From assembly GCF_015101885.1 (NCBI RefSeq), contig NZ_CP062941.1, positions 2,356,001-2,420,000 on the forward strand: a stretch of 64,000 nucleotides of DNA, read 5' to 3'. The notes under the pieces were generated by a model. The model saw nothing but the letters and a program-made list of their open reading frames with translations, was not told the origin of the DNA and ran no database searches. Within the stretch, counting starts at the first letter, position 1. Every line of letters begins with the position of its first letter. A program made the translations under genes and the position numbers. This DNA is from Massilia litorea. GTDB lineage: Bacteria > Pseudomonadota > Gammaproteobacteria > Burkholderiales > Burkholderiaceae_D. Positions 51,236 through 60,767 of this stretch are shown here, piece after piece.

Positions 51236-52117
51236 TCAACCCGCAGTTTGATTCAGGCTCGCCCATAGATACGCCGCCGCCATCGTCCGATGCGGGCTGT
51301 AGCGTGCCAGCCAGGCCTGGGTCCGCGCCTGGTCGGGCTTCTGCGCTTCGCCCAGCAGCCGGCCCAGCGCGCCGCGCACGGCCACGTCGCCTTCGAGCGA
51401 GCAGTCGGCAAAGCCATAGCCGCGCAGCAGCGTGTAGTTGACGGTCCAGGGGCCGATCCCCTTGATCGCCAGCAGCGCGGCGCCCGCACGGGCCGGATCG
51501 TCGTCCTGCGCCAAGTGCAGTTCGCCGTCGGCCGCCATGCGCGCCACGCGCAGCAGGGTCTCGGCCTTGGCGCGCGAGAACTTGCGGCTGGTGAGCGCGT
51601 CCAGGTCGAGGCGTGCGACATCAAGTGCTTCCGGGTAGCACCACAAGCCCTCGCTGTGCGGCTTGCCGGCCTGCTGGATAAAAGTGCGGCGCAGGCTGAT
51701 GGCAAACGGCAGGTTGATCTGCTGGCCGATGATGGCCCAGGTCAGCGCTTCGAAGACGCTGGCCGACTGCACGATGCGCAGTCCCGGCTGGCGCGCCACC
51801 AGCGGCCCGAATATCAGGTCATCCTGCACCAGGGCCGCGAAGGGGGCTGGGTCGATGCGCAGGGCAAGGATGTTGCGCAGGATGTCCTGCACGCGCGTGG
51901 CGTCGAGCTGGCCGTCGGCGGCGATCCGGCACTGCGCTTCGTGCGGCGTCAGCGTCACATCGAACAACACCGGCACGCCGTCCAGCAGCACGGCCTTGCA
52001 GAGACGCTGGCCGCTTACCTGTTCGGCCAGCCCCTCGGCATCGCGCGCATGAAAGGCGAGCACGTCGGCGCTGCGATAGTCCTGCGGCAGCGCCATCGTG
52101 AACGCTTGCATCGTCAT
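51236..52117 (-). CDS. alkA: DNA-3-methyladenine glycosylase II (AlkA-like)
   Basis: 293 residues from the ATG at 52117. The AlkA_N-like domain covers about 1-110. The HhH-GPD core has 'LTWAIIGQQINLPFAISLRR', the hairpin 'LLAIKGIGPWTVNYTLLRG' (about 215-233), and the catalytic Asp244 in 'SLEGDVAVRGAL'. It removes alkylated bases in base excision repair. The start overlaps the stop of the upstream EamA gene (ATGA). A longer upstream frame to 52252 reads through that gene and is rejected. Confidence 0.93.
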   Translation of the reverse strand: MTMQAFTMALPQDYRSADVLAFHARDAEGLAEQVSGQRLCKAVLLDGVPVLFDVTLTPHEAQCRIAADGQLDATRVQDILRNILALRIDPAPFAALVQDDLIFGPLVARQPGLRIVQSASVFEALTWAIIGQQINLPFAISLRRTFIQQAGKPHSEGLWCYPEALDVARLDLDALTSRKFSRAKAETLLRVARMAADGELHLAQDDDPARAGAALLAIKGIGPWTVNYTLLRGYGFADCSLEGDVAVRGALGRLLGEAQKPDQARTQAWLARYSPHRTMAAAYLWASLNQTAG

Positions 52118-53007
52118 GGTTTGACGGCAGCGGTGGCGGGACGGCCGAAGCGCGGCACGAAGCCCGTCACCAGCGCCGTGCCGACCAGCACGATGGCGGC
52201 GCCCGCCAGCGTATGCCAGCCGACGGCCTCGCCCAGGAACAGCGCGCCCCACAGGATGCCGAACACGGGATTAAGGAAGGTCACCGTCAGCGCGGAGGTC
52301 GGGCCGACTTCGGCGATCAACCGGAAATAGATCAGGTAGGCGATGCCGCTGCACAGCACGCCGAGCGCCAGCACGGCCGCCCACACGCCCGGGGTGGCGG
52401 TCCCGGGCGAGGGGAAGAAGGGCAGCGCAGGCAGCACGAACAGGGTCGCGGCCCACATCGTGCCGTGGGCGTTGGCGAAGGGCTCGACGGTCCTGGCCGA
52501 TTTCGCATACAGGCTGGCGATGCTGTAGCACAGGGCCGCCGCCAGCGCCGCCGCCACGGCAATGCCGGCGCCGGGACGCGTGGACACATCGTCGAAGCCG
52601 ACCAGCAGGGCCACGCCCGCCGTGCCCAGCAACAAGCCGAGACCGCTGCGCAGGGTGATCGGCTGGCGCGCCCACACGGCACCGATCAGCGCGCCCCACA
52701 TCGGGGCAGTAGCGTTCAGCACCGACAGCACGGACGCGCTCAAGGTACGCGCGCCGTAGGCGAACAGCAGGAAGGGCAAGGCCGAGTTGAAGAAGCCCAG
52801 CATCAGGTAATGCTTCCAGTTGGCGCGCAGGTCGAGGCGCTTGCGCAGCACCAGCCCGACGGCGGCCAGGAACAGGGCCGCGAACAGCACCCGGTATTCG
52901 ATCAGCACCGCCGGCCCGAGCACGGGCGCGCCGATGCGCATGAAGAGGAAGGAGCCGCCCCAGATGGCGGCCAGCAGCAGGAGGCGCAGGAAGTTGGCAG
53001 TGTTCAT
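52114..53007 (-). CDS. DMT/EamA-family transporter
   Basis: 297 residues from the ATG at 53007, ten predicted helices in two EamA repeats. 'LLLLAAIWGGSFLFMRIGAP' opens the first. 'LAAALCYSIASLYAKSARTV' and 'ALTVTFLNPVFGILWGALFL' belong to the second. Probable metabolite exporter. Coupled to alkA by ATGA overlap, which need not mean functional linkage. Confidence 0.9.
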   Translation of the reverse strand: MNTANFLRLLLLAAIWGGSFLFMRIGAPVLGPAVLIEYRVLFAALFLAAVGLVLRKRLDLRANWKHYLMLGFFNSALPFLLFAYGARTLSASVLSVLNATAPMWGALIGAVWARQPITLRSGLGLLLGTAGVALLVGFDDVSTRPGAGIAVAAALAAALCYSIASLYAKSARTVEPFANAHGTMWAATLFVLPALPFFPSPGTATPGVWAAVLALGVLCSGIAYLIYFRLIAEVGPTSALTVTFLNPVFGILWGALFLGEAVGWHTLAGAAIVLVGTALVTGFVPRFGRPATAAVKP

Positions 53008-53079
53008 GATCGATTCAGGAAGCGGAGGCGCATCGTCGCACACGGCGCCGCGCCGCGCATCCTGTTTTTTGCTCGGGTA

Positions 53080-54090
53080 TCAGACGGCGCAGATGTCGGT
53101 CGTGGCCGGCTGCGGCGCCGCCGCGTGCGGCACCAGCATCGCCGTCGGTACGCCGTTCTTAATGGCCGTCATTTCGGCCAGGATCGCGATGCCGATCTCG
53201 GACGGCGTCTTGCTGCCGATGTAGAGGCCGATCGGGCCGTGCAGGCGGTCGAGCTGTTCCTCGCTGAGGTCGAACAGTTTCAGGCGCTCGCGCCGGCGCG
53301 CATTGTTCAGGCGCGAGCCGATCGCGCCGACATAGAAGGCGTCCGACTTGAGCGCTTCCATCAGCGCGAGGTCGTCGAGTTTCGGATCGTGGGTCAATGC
53401 CACCACGGCGCTGCGCGCATCGAGCTTCGACTCGGTCACGAGGTCGTCCGGCATCGTATGCACGAGTTCGACGCCGGGCAGATTCCAGTCGGCCCGGTAT
53501 TCCTCGCGCGGATCGCAGACGATGACGCGGTAGTCCATTGCGCCCGCCACCTGCGCCAGGAAGCGGGACAGGGGACCGGCGCCGATGATGAACAGGCGCC
53601 AGCGCGGGCCGTGGATCGTGTACAGCGCCTCGTTTTCGACGCGCAGCACACTGCCGGACGCGGCGCGCGTCAAGGTGACGGCGCCGCTGGCCAGGTCCAG
53701 GCGGCGTTCAAGCAGTTCGCCGCCCTCGAGACGCTGCAGGAGTTCGCGCAGGCCGCTGGCGCTGCTCAAGGGTTCGATTGCGAGTTCGATGGTGCCGCCG
53801 CAGGGCAGGCCGAAGCGGTGCGCGTCGTCGGCGCTGATGCCGTAGCTGACGATGTGGGGACGCGCGTCCGGGGAGATGCCACGCGCGCGCACGTTCTCGA
53901 TCAGGTCGTCCTCGATGCAGCCACCGGAGACGGAGCCGATCACACGGCCATCGTCGCGCACGGCCAATGTCGCGCCGATCGGGCGCGGGCTCGAGCCCCA
54001 GGTCTTGATGACCGTGACCAGCTGGCAGCGGTGGCCGGCGTCGAGCCAGCTCGCGGCGGTCTTGAGTACGTCGAGGTCGAGGCTGTCCAT
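53080..54090 (-). CDS. XdhC/CoxI-family molybdoenzyme maturation protein
   Basis: 336 residues from the ATG at 54090. The XdhC N-terminal domain shows 'QLVTVIKTWGSSPRPIGATL' and 'IGSVSGGCIEDDL'. The C-terminal Rossmann domain starts 'RLFIIGAGPLSRFLAQVAGA' and ends with 'GLYIGSKTPSEIGIAILAEM'. XdhC proteins bind molybdenum cofactor and help sulfurate and insert it into xanthine-dehydrogenase-type enzymes. No such enzyme is encoded in the window. The true start was chosen over an in-frame ATG at 54234 whose extra residues look non-coding. Confidence 0.9.
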   Translation of the reverse strand: MDSLDLDVLKTAASWLDAGHRCQLVTVIKTWGSSPRPIGATLAVRDDGRVIGSVSGGCIEDDLIENVRARGISPDARPHIVSYGISADDAHRFGLPCGGTIELAIEPLSSASGLRELLQRLEGGELLERRLDLASGAVTLTRAASGSVLRVENEALYTIHGPRWRLFIIGAGPLSRFLAQVAGAMDYRVIVCDPREEYRADWNLPGVELVHTMPDDLVTESKLDARSAVVALTHDPKLDDLALMEALKSDAFYVGAIGSRLNNARRRERLKLFDLSEEQLDRLHGPIGLYIGSKTPSEIGIAILAEMTAIKNGVPTAMLVPHAAAPQPATTDICAV

Positions 54091-54173
54091 GGTTGCGTGG
54101 GGGCTGCTGGGGAGGGACTTCAATGATACAAAAAAAGGAGGAACGGCGTCGGCGGAGGCGCCGCTGCGGCTTT

Positions 54174-54203
54174 GTAGCGTGGGCGGGTCCCCCGCCCACG
54201 CGT
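54174..54203. repeat. Extragenic palindrome family A, single unit
   Basis: GTAGCGTGGGCGGG-TCC-CCCGCCCACGCGT, a near-perfect palindrome between the XdhC and M48-like genes. One unit only. Confidence 0.7.
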
Positions 54204-54253
54204 ACAACCAGCGCAAGAAAAGCCGAGCAGGCATTTCACACGCTACGATGCGA

Positions 54254-55339
54254 TCACGGCGTGAGCGGCTTCTTCGCGCTCTTCTTCGCCTTCACGTCCT
54301 CGATCGCCAGCTCCATCGCCGTCAACCTCGCCGCGGTCGACGGGTGGTTCGCCGTAAAGCCATTCACCACGCTGGCCGGATGGGCCGCCGCAAAACGCTT
54401 CCAGAACGCCGGGACGCCCTCGATGTTGTAGTCGGCCCGGGCCAGCAGGAAGACCGCGAGGCGGTCGGCGGCGGCGTCCAGGTTCGACGGCATGGCCTTG
54501 ATGCCGGCACTGCCGTTGAGCATGCCGGTGTCGGGACTCATGCGCGTCAGGTTGTCGATCACGCTGTCGAGCGTGGCCTGGTTGCGCTGGGCTTTCGGGT
54601 GCTCGAGGATGTTGTGCGCCATCGTGCGCGCCAGCACATAGGCCAGCTCGTCGTCGTTGCGTGCCACGCCCAGCATGCCGCGCGTAAGCATCACGCGCGA
54701 ACCGTCGGCGTAGGCGTTGACGTTGTCGCCATTGCCCAGCTCGATGCCGAAGCCGCAGGCGCGGGTGACCGGGATGCTCAGGTCGCGGGGGCGGCCGTCG
54801 CGCTCGATCGTCAGCGGCAAGGCAGTGTGGGCCGACATCAGGCTGCCGAACACCGCGCCGACCGTCGACGGGGCGCTGGCGCCGGTCGGCAGCGGCTTGC
54901 CGCCGGCCGCGACCAGGTCGTCGCCCAGGCGCAGCCCGGCTTTGGCCGCGCCGCTGCCGGCCAGCACGCCGGTGACCTGCAGCCGCTCATCCATGCCGAA
55001 GGCCACGTGCGCGGCCTCGTTGTAGATGCCGGGGTAGGAGTGGCGGTTCTTCGCAGTGAAGCCGAGCAGGTTGCGCGCGTGTTTCGGGCACAGCTCGGCA
55101 TTGTCGATCAGCAGCGGGGCCGCCACGCGGTACAGGCGGTCCTGCATCGCCGCCATTTTCGTCAGTGTGTCGGCCGCGGCCGCCATCTGCGGCGTGAGCG
55201 GCGTGCCCTGCGGCGTTTCGGTCACGGGCCCGCCCGGGATGCCGGGCTGGCGGATCTGGGGCTGGGTGCCGCAGGCGGCCAGCAGGACGGCGGTGGCGAT
55301 CCCCAGTGCGGCGGGGCGCAGACGTTCAATGCGAATCAT
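54254..55339 (-). CDS. M48-family lipoprotein with PDZ domain, predicted pseudoprotease
   Basis: 361 residues from the ATG at 55339 (AAGGAG upstream). The lipobox is 'LLAACGT' with Cys23. A PDZ-like segment (about 115-190, 'VLAGSGAAKAGLRLGDDLVA') is inserted before the metalloprotease-like core. The expected HExxH motif reads 'ARTMAHNILEH' (Arg238-Thr239 in place of His-Glu), and the third zinc ligand Glu of 'EAD' is Ala in 'DAAADRLAVFLLARADYN'. The surrounding M48 framework is well kept, including 'NHPSTAARL' near the end. The protein is thus probably catalytically dead and may act as a scaffold or chaperone at the outer membrane. Confidence 0.82.
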   Translation of the reverse strand: MIRIERLRPAALGIATAVLLAACGTQPQIRQPGIPGGPVTETPQGTPLTPQMAAAADTLTKMAAMQDRLYRVAAPLLIDNAELCPKHARNLLGFTAKNRHSYPGIYNEAAHVAFGMDERLQVTGVLAGSGAAKAGLRLGDDLVAAGGKPLPTGASAPSTVGAVFGSLMSAHTALPLTIERDGRPRDLSIPVTRACGFGIELGNGDNVNAYADGSRVMLTRGMLGVARNDDELAYVLARTMAHNILEHPKAQRNQATLDSVIDNLTRMSPDTGMLNGSAGIKAMPSNLDAAADRLAVFLLARADYNIEGVPAFWKRFAAAHPASVVNGFTANHPSTAARLTAMELAIEDVKAKKSAKKPLTP

Positions 55340-55356
55340 TTTTCTCCTTTTCGCAG

Positions 55357-55448
55357 CTAACAGATCCCCCATGGCGGCGTTGCATCGTCTGGCCGTACTA
55401 ACCTACTGTCTTCGACGATGCGCCTTGCCCTGGGGGCTCTGTTAGCCG
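55357..55448. repeat. Hairpin element, family B copy 2 (long form)
   Basis: Outer arms GCTAACAGATCCCCCA and TGGGGGCTCTGTTAGC pair with one mismatch. An inner pair (GTTGCATCGTC / GACGATGCGCC) makes a two-tier structure around TGGCCGTACTAACCTACTGT. It lies between dut and the M48-like gene, directly before the latter's ribosome site, so it would be in the 5' leader of that mRNA if co-transcribed with dut. Confidence 0.6.
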
Positions 55449-55454
55449 CTCTTT

Positions 55455-55904
55455 TTAATGTTTTCCGGTGCTCCCGAACCCTCCGGCGCCCCGTTCGCTC
55501 GATGCAAACTCTTCGACGACATTGAAGCCCACCTGCAGGACGGGCACGATCACCAGCTGCGCCAGGCGGTCCAGCGGTTGCAGCGTAAAAGCGGCATGGC
55601 CGCGGTTCCAGGTCGAGACCATCAGCTGGCCCTGGTAATCGGAGTCGATCAAGCCTACCAGATTGCCGAGTACGATGCCGTTCTTATGGCCGAGTCCACT
55701 ACGCGGCAGGATCATCGCCGCATAGCCCGGATCGGCCACGTGAATGGCGAGACCGGTCGGCACCAGCACCGTCTGGCCGGGTTCGAGGACGAGCGGCGCC
55801 TCGATGCAGGCGCGCAGGTCGAGGCCGGCGCTGCCGGGGGTGGCGTAGGCCGGCAGCAGTTCCTTCATGCGCGGGTCGAGGATCTTGATGTCTATCGTTT
55901 TCAT
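55455..55904 (-). CDS. dut: Deoxyuridine 5'-triphosphate nucleotidohydrolase
   Basis: 149 residues, trimeric dUTPase of usual size. The five motifs are readable: '[14 protein letters not shown]' (1), '[16 protein letters not shown]' (2), '[20 protein letters not shown]' (3), '[12 protein letters not shown]' (4) and the C-terminal '[12 protein letters not shown]' (5). It removes dUTP and supplies dUMP. It lies 28 bp after coaBC on the same strand, the common coaBC-dut order. Confidence 0.97.
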   Translation of the reverse strand: MKTIDIKILDPRMKELLPAYATPGSAGLDLRACIEAPLVLEPGQTVLVPTGLAIHVADPGYAAMILPRSGLGHKNGIVLGNLVGLIDSDYQGQLMVSTWNRGHAAFTLQPLDRLAQLVIVPVLQVGFNVVEEFASSERGAGGFGSTGKH

Positions 55905-55932
55905 GCGTTCTTGTTGTATGAATCAGGGAAGC

Positions 55933-57159
55933 TCAGGTAAGCAAGGAGCGCTGCTCGAGGCGCTTGCCGATTTCGGACACCAGCTGGCGCGCCAGCGTCA
56001 GCTTGTCGGCGCGCGGCAGCACGGTGTGGCCGTGTTCGTCGAACAGGACGATCGAATTCTCATCCTGCCCGAAGGTGTGGTGGCCGATGTTGCCCACCAG
56101 CAAAGGGATGCCCTTGCGTTCGCGCTTGGCGGCGCCGTACTCGACCAGGTTTTCGGACTCCGCCGCAAAACCGACGCAATACGGCCAGCCCGACAGCGAA
56201 GTGGTCGCCGCCACCGAGGCCAGGATGTCGGCGTTCTGCACGAATTCGAGCTGGGGCGCCGCGCCGCCTTCCTGCTTTTTCAGTTTCTGGTCGCTGGCGT
56301 TCGCGACCCGCCAGTCGGCCACCGCCGCGACGGCGATGAACACGTGCTGACCCTCGACGCCCGCCATCACCGCGTCGTGCATCTGCTGGGCGGACAGGAC
56401 GTCGATGCGGCGCACGCCGTGCGGCGTCGACAGGGCCGTCGGGCCGGACACCAGCGTCACCTCGGCGCCGGCTTCGCGCGCGGCGCGGGCGATGGCATAG
56501 CCCATCTTGCCGGACGAGAGATTCGTGATGCCGCGCACCGGGTCGATCGCTTCGAAGGTCGGTCCGGCAGTGATCAGCACCCGCTTGCCGGCCAGGATCT
56601 TGTGCTGGAAGGAGGCGATGAGCTCTTCCAGTAACTGCTCCGGTTCCAGCATGCGTCCGAGACCGGTCTCGCCGCAGGCCTGTTCGCCGGCCGCCGGGCC
56701 GAAGATGCGAATACCGTCTTCGCGCAGGGTCGCGACGTTGCGCTGGGTGGCCGGGTTCTGCCACATCTCGACATTCATCGCCGGCGCGACCAGCAGCGGC
56801 ACGCCGGCCGGACGCGCCAGGCACAGGGTCGAGAGCAGGTCGTCACAGACGCCATGCGCGAGCTTGCGGATGAAGTCGGCCGAACAGGGCGCGACCAGCA
56901 CGGCATCGGCGCCGCGCGTGAGGTCGATGTGCGCCATGTTGTTCGGCATGCGCGGATCCCACTGATCCAGCCAGACCGTGTTGCCCGACAGGGCCTGCAG
57001 CGTCACTGGCCCGATGAAATGGGTGGCGGCATCGGTCATCACGACCTGCACGCTCGCCCCCTGCTTGATCAGCGCACGGCACAGTTCCGCCGCCTTGTAG
57101 CAGGCCACGCCCCCGGACAGGCCGAGGACGATTTTTTTACCTTGCAGGTCCATGCTCAT
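55933..57159 (-). CDS. coaBC: Bifunctional phosphopantothenoylcysteine decarboxylase/synthase
   Basis: 408 residues. The CoaC half (about 1-185) has 'VLGLSGGVACYKAAELCRAL', 'VLVAPCSADFIRKLAHGVCD' and the catalytic 'VAPAMNVEMWQNPA'. The CoaB half starts 'KRVLITAGPTFEAIDPVRG' and has 'NLSSGKMGYAIARAAREAGA' and 'AAVADWRVANASDQKLKK'. It makes 4'-phosphopantetheine for coenzyme A. AAGGAG is 8 nt before the ATG at 57159. It lies 13 bp after lspA. Confidence 0.97.
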   Translation of the reverse strand: MSMDLQGKKIVLGLSGGVACYKAAELCRALIKQGASVQVVMTDAATHFIGPVTLQALSGNTVWLDQWDPRMPNNMAHIDLTRGADAVLVAPCSADFIRKLAHGVCDDLLSTLCLARPAGVPLLVAPAMNVEMWQNPATQRNVATLREDGIRIFGPAAGEQACGETGLGRMLEPEQLLEELIASFQHKILAGKRVLITAGPTFEAIDPVRGITNLSSGKMGYAIARAAREAGAEVTLVSGPTALSTPHGVRRIDVLSAQQMHDAVMAGVEGQHVFIAVAAVADWRVANASDQKLKKQEGGAAPQLEFVQNADILASVAATTSLSGWPYCVGFAAESENLVEYGAAKRERKGIPLLVGNIGHHTFGQDENSIVLFDEHGHTVLPRADKLTLARQLVSEIGKRLEQRSLLT

Positions 57160-57172
57160 GCCGAATGCTCCT

Positions 57173-57709
57173 TCAGTGCTTGTTTACGCGCCGCAGTTCG
57201 TCGACGATGAACAGGAAGGCGCCGACCGAGATGCCGATGTCGGCGACGTTAAAGGCCGGGAAGTGGCCCCAGCCGCGCCAGTAGAAGTCGAGGAAGTCGA
57301 TCACGTGGCCGTAGGCGACGCGGTCGATCACATTGCCGACGGCGCCGCCCAGGATAAGGGCCAGGGCCCAGCAGAACAGGCGCTGGCCGGCGTGGCGCTT
57401 CATGAGGTAGAGGATGAAGCCGATGGCGCCCACCGCGATCGCGGTGAAGAACCAGCGCTGCCAGCCGCCCTGGTCGCCGAGGAAGGAAAACGCCGCGCCC
57501 GGGTTATACACGAGCACCAGGTTGAAGAAGCTGGTGACGGGTAGCGTTTCGCCATAGGCGAACAGTTTCGAGATCGTGATCTTGGTCAGCTGGTCGATCA
57601 GCACGACGAGGAAGGCGATGCCGAGCCAGGGGCCGATACCGGCGCCGGCGCCGGCGCCGCTGCCTGGTTTATGGACGGTCGAGATGCGTGGTTTTGTCTT
57701 GGTTGCCAT
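57173..57709 (-). CDS. lspA: Lipoprotein signal peptidase (signal peptidase II)
   Basis: 178 residues, four membrane helices. The catalytic aspartates are in '[20 protein letters not shown]' and '[14 protein letters not shown]'. '[15 protein letters not shown]' is the conserved substrate segment. It cleaves prolipoproteins, including the several lipoproteins in this window. A Gly-Ala-rich N-terminal linker ('[12 protein letters not shown]') is unusual but not disruptive. Downstream of ileS with a 69-bp gap containing a long inverted repeat. Confidence 0.97.
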   Translation of the reverse strand: MATKTKPRISTVHKPGSGAGAGAGIGPWLGIAFLVVLIDQLTKITISKLFAYGETLPVTSFFNLVLVYNPGAAFSFLGDQGGWQRWFFTAIAVGAIGFILYLMKRHAGQRLFCWALALILGGAVGNVIDRVAYGHVIDFLDFYWRGWGHFPAFNVADIGISVGAFLFIVDELRRVNKH

Positions 57710-57733
57710 GGGAGTCGAGGTCGGATAAGGAAA

Positions 57734-57765
57734 ACCGCCATGCCGCGCACGGGCGGCATGGCGGT
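57734..57765 (-). terminator. Strong hairpin between ileS and lspA (possible partial terminator)
   Basis: 13-bp perfect stem ACCGCCATGCCGC / GCGGCATGGCGGT, loop of 6, followed on the minus strand by TTTTCC. It is in the middle of an otherwise continuous operon, so it may attenuate lspA-coaBC-dut expression or protect the ileS 3' end. Confidence 0.5.
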
Positions 57766-57778
57766 CGGCAGGTGAAGC

Positions 57779-60688
57779 TTACGCGAAGCGGCGTGCTTCG
57801 CCGGTGCCGAACAGGTTGCTCACGCAGCGGCCGCACAGGCCGGCGTGCTCATGGTTGTGGCCGACGTCGCGGCGGTAGTGCCAGCAGCGCTCGCACTTCG
57901 GCGCTTCCGATGGCGTCACCTGTACCGCTTCCTCGGCCTCGTTCGCGGCCTGTTCGACCGTCGCCTGCGAGGTGATGAAGACGAATTTCAAATCGTCGTC
58001 CAGGCTCGCCAGCAGCGCGTGCCTGGCGCCCGCCGCCTTGATCGTCAGCTCGGCCTGCAGCGACGAACCGATCGCACCCGAGGCACGCACTTCTTCCAGC
58101 TGCTTGGTGACGTCGGCACGCACTTCACGCAGGGCGGCGTACTTGGCCAGCAGCGCTTCCGCATCCGGCAGTTCCGGGAAGGTCCACAGGGTCTGCGTGA
58201 AGATGGTTTCGTCCGAATCCGCATAGGCTTGCTGGCCCGCGAACACGGCCCAGGCTTCCTCGGCCGTGAAGGACAGCACCGGCGCCATCACGCGCAGCAG
58301 GGCGTGCGCGATGTGCCAGAGCGCGGTCTGGGCCGAGCGGCGCGCTTGCGAGTCGACGCCGGTCGTGTACAGGCGGTCCTTGAGGATGTCGAGGTAGAAG
58401 CCGCCCAGGTCTTCCGAGCAGTAATTCTGCAGGCGCGAGACGACCGGGTGGAATTCGTAGCGGTCGAAGTGCGCGGCCACGTCCTTCTGCAGCTGCGCCA
58501 TCGAGGCGATCGCGTAGCGGTCGATCTCCACCATCTCCGCCACCGGCACGGCGTGCTTCGCCGGGTCGAAGTCGGACGTATTCGCCAGCAGGAAGCGCAG
58601 CGTGTTCCGGATGCGCCGATACGATTCGGTGACGCGTTTCAGGATCTCTTCGCCGATCGACAGTTCGCCCGTGTAGTCGGTCGAGGCCACCCACAGGCGC
58701 AGGATGTCGGCGCCCAGGGTGTCCGAGATCTTCTGCGGCGCCATCGTGTTGCCAAGCGATTTGGACATCTTCTTGCCGTTTTCGTCCACCGTGAAGCCGT
58801 GGGTCAGCAGCGCCTTGTACGGCGGCGTACCGTTCAGCATCGAAGAGGTCAGCAGCGACGAGTGGAACCAGCCGCGGTGCTGGTCCGAGCCTTCCAGGTA
58901 CAGGTCGGCCGGGAAGGTCGACTGTTGCGCGTGCGAGCCGCGCAGCACGGTCTGGTGCGTCGCGCCCGAGTCGAACCAGACGTCGAGCGTGTCCTTGTTC
59001 TTCTCATACACGTCGGCGTCGTCGCCCAGCAGCGTGCGCGGGTCGAGTGCCTGCCAGGCGTCGATGCCGTTCTGTTCGATCAGCTTGGCCACCTGCTCCA
59101 GCAGCTCAGGGGTACGCGGATGCAATTCTCCGGTTTCCTTGTGGATGAAGAAGGCCATCGGCACGCCCCACTGGCGCTGGCGCGACAGGGTCCAGTCCGG
59201 ACGGTTCTCGATCATGCCGTGCAGGCGCGCCTGGCCCCAGTCCGGGAAGAACTGGGTCTTGTCGATGCCGGCCAGCGCCGTTTCGCGCAGGGTCGGGCCA
59301 CCGTCCTTTGGCGTGAGGTCCATGCCGGCGAACCACTGGCTGGTCGCGCGGTAGACGATCGGGGTCTTGTGGCGCCAGCAGTGCATGTAGCTGTGGTCAA
59401 ACATTTTCAGTTCGAACAGGGCGCCCGCTTCGGTCAGCGCGGCGCAGATCGGCTTGCTGGCTTCCCAGATCGTCAGGCCGCCGAACAGCGGCAGCGAGCT
59501 CGCAAAGCGGCCGTCGCCCATGACAGGCTTCAAAATCTCGTCGTCCTTCATGCCGTGCGCCTTGCACGAGATAAAGTCTTCCAGGCCATAGGCCGGCGCC
59601 GAGTGGACCACGCCGGTGCCGCTCTCGGTGGTGACGTAGTCGGCCAGGTACATCGGCGACAGGCGGTCATAGAACGGATCGGCGGCGTGCAGCGGATGCT
59701 TGAAGCGCAGGCCTTCGAGCTGGGCGCCAAGCGTGGTGGCGATGACCTTGCCTTCGAGTTTATAACGCTGGAGGCAGGACTCGACCAGGTCCTGGGCCAG
59801 GATCAGCAGCAGCGGCTCGCCGTTGCGCTCGCTTTGGACGAGGGCGTAGGTCACTTCGGCGTTGACGTTCAGCGCCTGGTTCGACGGGATGGTCCACGGG
59901 GTCGTGGTCCAGATCACGATGAAACCGTTCATGGTCGGCAGCGACGGCAGGCCGAAGGCGGCGGCGATTTTCTCTTCTTCGGCGAATTTAAAACCGACGT
60001 CGATCGCCGGGTCGCGCTTGTCCTGGTATTCGACTTCCGCTTCAGCCAGGGCCGAGCCGCAGTCGAAGCACCAGTTCACGGGCTTCAGGCCGCGATACAC
60101 ATAACCTTTATCGAGCAGCTTGCCCAGCGCGCGCAACTCGTCGGCCTCGTTACCGTAGGCCATGGTCATGTACGGGTTTTCCCATTCGCCGAGCACACCC
60201 AGGCGGATGAAACCGGCGCGCTGGCGGTCGATCTGCTCGAGCGCATAGGCACGCGCCTTCTGCAGTACCTCGGCGGTTGGCAAATTCTTGCCGTACAGTT
60301 TTTCGATCTGGATCTCGATCGGCATGCCGTGGCAGTCCCAGCCCGGCACATAGGGCGCGTCGAAGCCGGCCATGGTGCGCGATTTGACGACCATGTCCTT
60401 CAGGATCTTGTTGACCGCGTGGCCGAGGTGGATGTCGCCGTTCGCATACGGTGGACCGTCATGCAGCACGAAGGTCGGACGGCCCTTGGCCGCCTTGCGG
60501 ATGCGGTGGTAGATCTGCTTGTCCTGCCATTGCTTGACCCAGCCCGGTTCGCGCTTGGCGAGGTCGCCGCGCATCGGGAACGGGGTGTCGGTCATGTTGA
60601 CCGGGTATTTGCTCGTTGGCTTGCTTTCAGGCTTTTTGGCAGCTTTTTGGGCAGGCGCGTTCTGGACGGGTTTGCTGTTTTCGGACAT
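57779..60688 (-). CDS. ileS: Isoleucyl-tRNA synthetase
   Basis: 969 residues, full-length class I synthetase. HIGH-type motif '[16 protein letters not shown]', editing CP1 domain ('[15 protein letters not shown]'-type segment, '[11 protein letters not shown]'), and 'KKMSKSLGN' (KMSKS). A C-terminal zinc site has '[12 protein letters not shown]' with a following CGRC. It begins 79 bp after ribF. A long antisense open frame across it is a GC-codon artefact. Confidence 0.98.
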   Translation of the reverse strand: MSENSKPVQNAPAQKAAKKPESKPTSKYPVNMTDTPFPMRGDLAKREPGWVKQWQDKQIYHRIRKAAKGRPTFVLHDGPPYANGDIHLGHAVNKILKDMVVKSRTMAGFDAPYVPGWDCHGMPIEIQIEKLYGKNLPTAEVLQKARAYALEQIDRQRAGFIRLGVLGEWENPYMTMAYGNEADELRALGKLLDKGYVYRGLKPVNWCFDCGSALAEAEVEYQDKRDPAIDVGFKFAEEEKIAAAFGLPSLPTMNGFIVIWTTTPWTIPSNQALNVNAEVTYALVQSERNGEPLLLILAQDLVESCLQRYKLEGKVIATTLGAQLEGLRFKHPLHAADPFYDRLSPMYLADYVTTESGTGVVHSAPAYGLEDFISCKAHGMKDDEILKPVMGDGRFASSLPLFGGLTIWEASKPICAALTEAGALFELKMFDHSYMHCWRHKTPIVYRATSQWFAGMDLTPKDGGPTLRETALAGIDKTQFFPDWGQARLHGMIENRPDWTLSRQRQWGVPMAFFIHKETGELHPRTPELLEQVAKLIEQNGIDAWQALDPRTLLGDDADVYEKNKDTLDVWFDSGATHQTVLRGSHAQQSTFPADLYLEGSDQHRGWFHSSLLTSSMLNGTPPYKALLTHGFTVDENGKKMSKSLGNTMAPQKISDTLGADILRLWVASTDYTGELSIGEEILKRVTESYRRIRNTLRFLLANTSDFDPAKHAVPVAEMVEIDRYAIASMAQLQKDVAAHFDRYEFHPVVSRLQNYCSEDLGGFYLDILKDRLYTTGVDSQARRSAQTALWHIAHALLRVMAPVLSFTAEEAWAVFAGQQAYADSDETIFTQTLWTFPELPDAEALLAKYAALREVRADVTKQLEEVRASGAIGSSLQAELTIKAAGARHALLASLDDDLKFVFITSQATVEQAANEAEEAVQVTPSEAPKCERCWHYRRDVGHNHEHAGLCGRCVSNLFGTGEARRFA

Positions 60689-60767
60689 AAATTTCTTCGG
60701 TAAGGGAATGCGGATGTGGCTGCGCCGGGGTAGGGCGCTGGCCGCGCGGGAACGATGCCGTCGCGCG

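Noticed and set aside
55056..55445. 129-codon plus-strand frame ending in the family B hairpin
   Set aside because: It is antisense to the M48-like gene and runs through a repeat element; the recurring translated end reflects the repeat.
57845..60703. A 950-codon open frame antisense to ileS
   Set aside because: It mirrors ileS codon phase, as expected from high GC at third positions. It has no ribosome site or recognisable domain, and ileS is certain.
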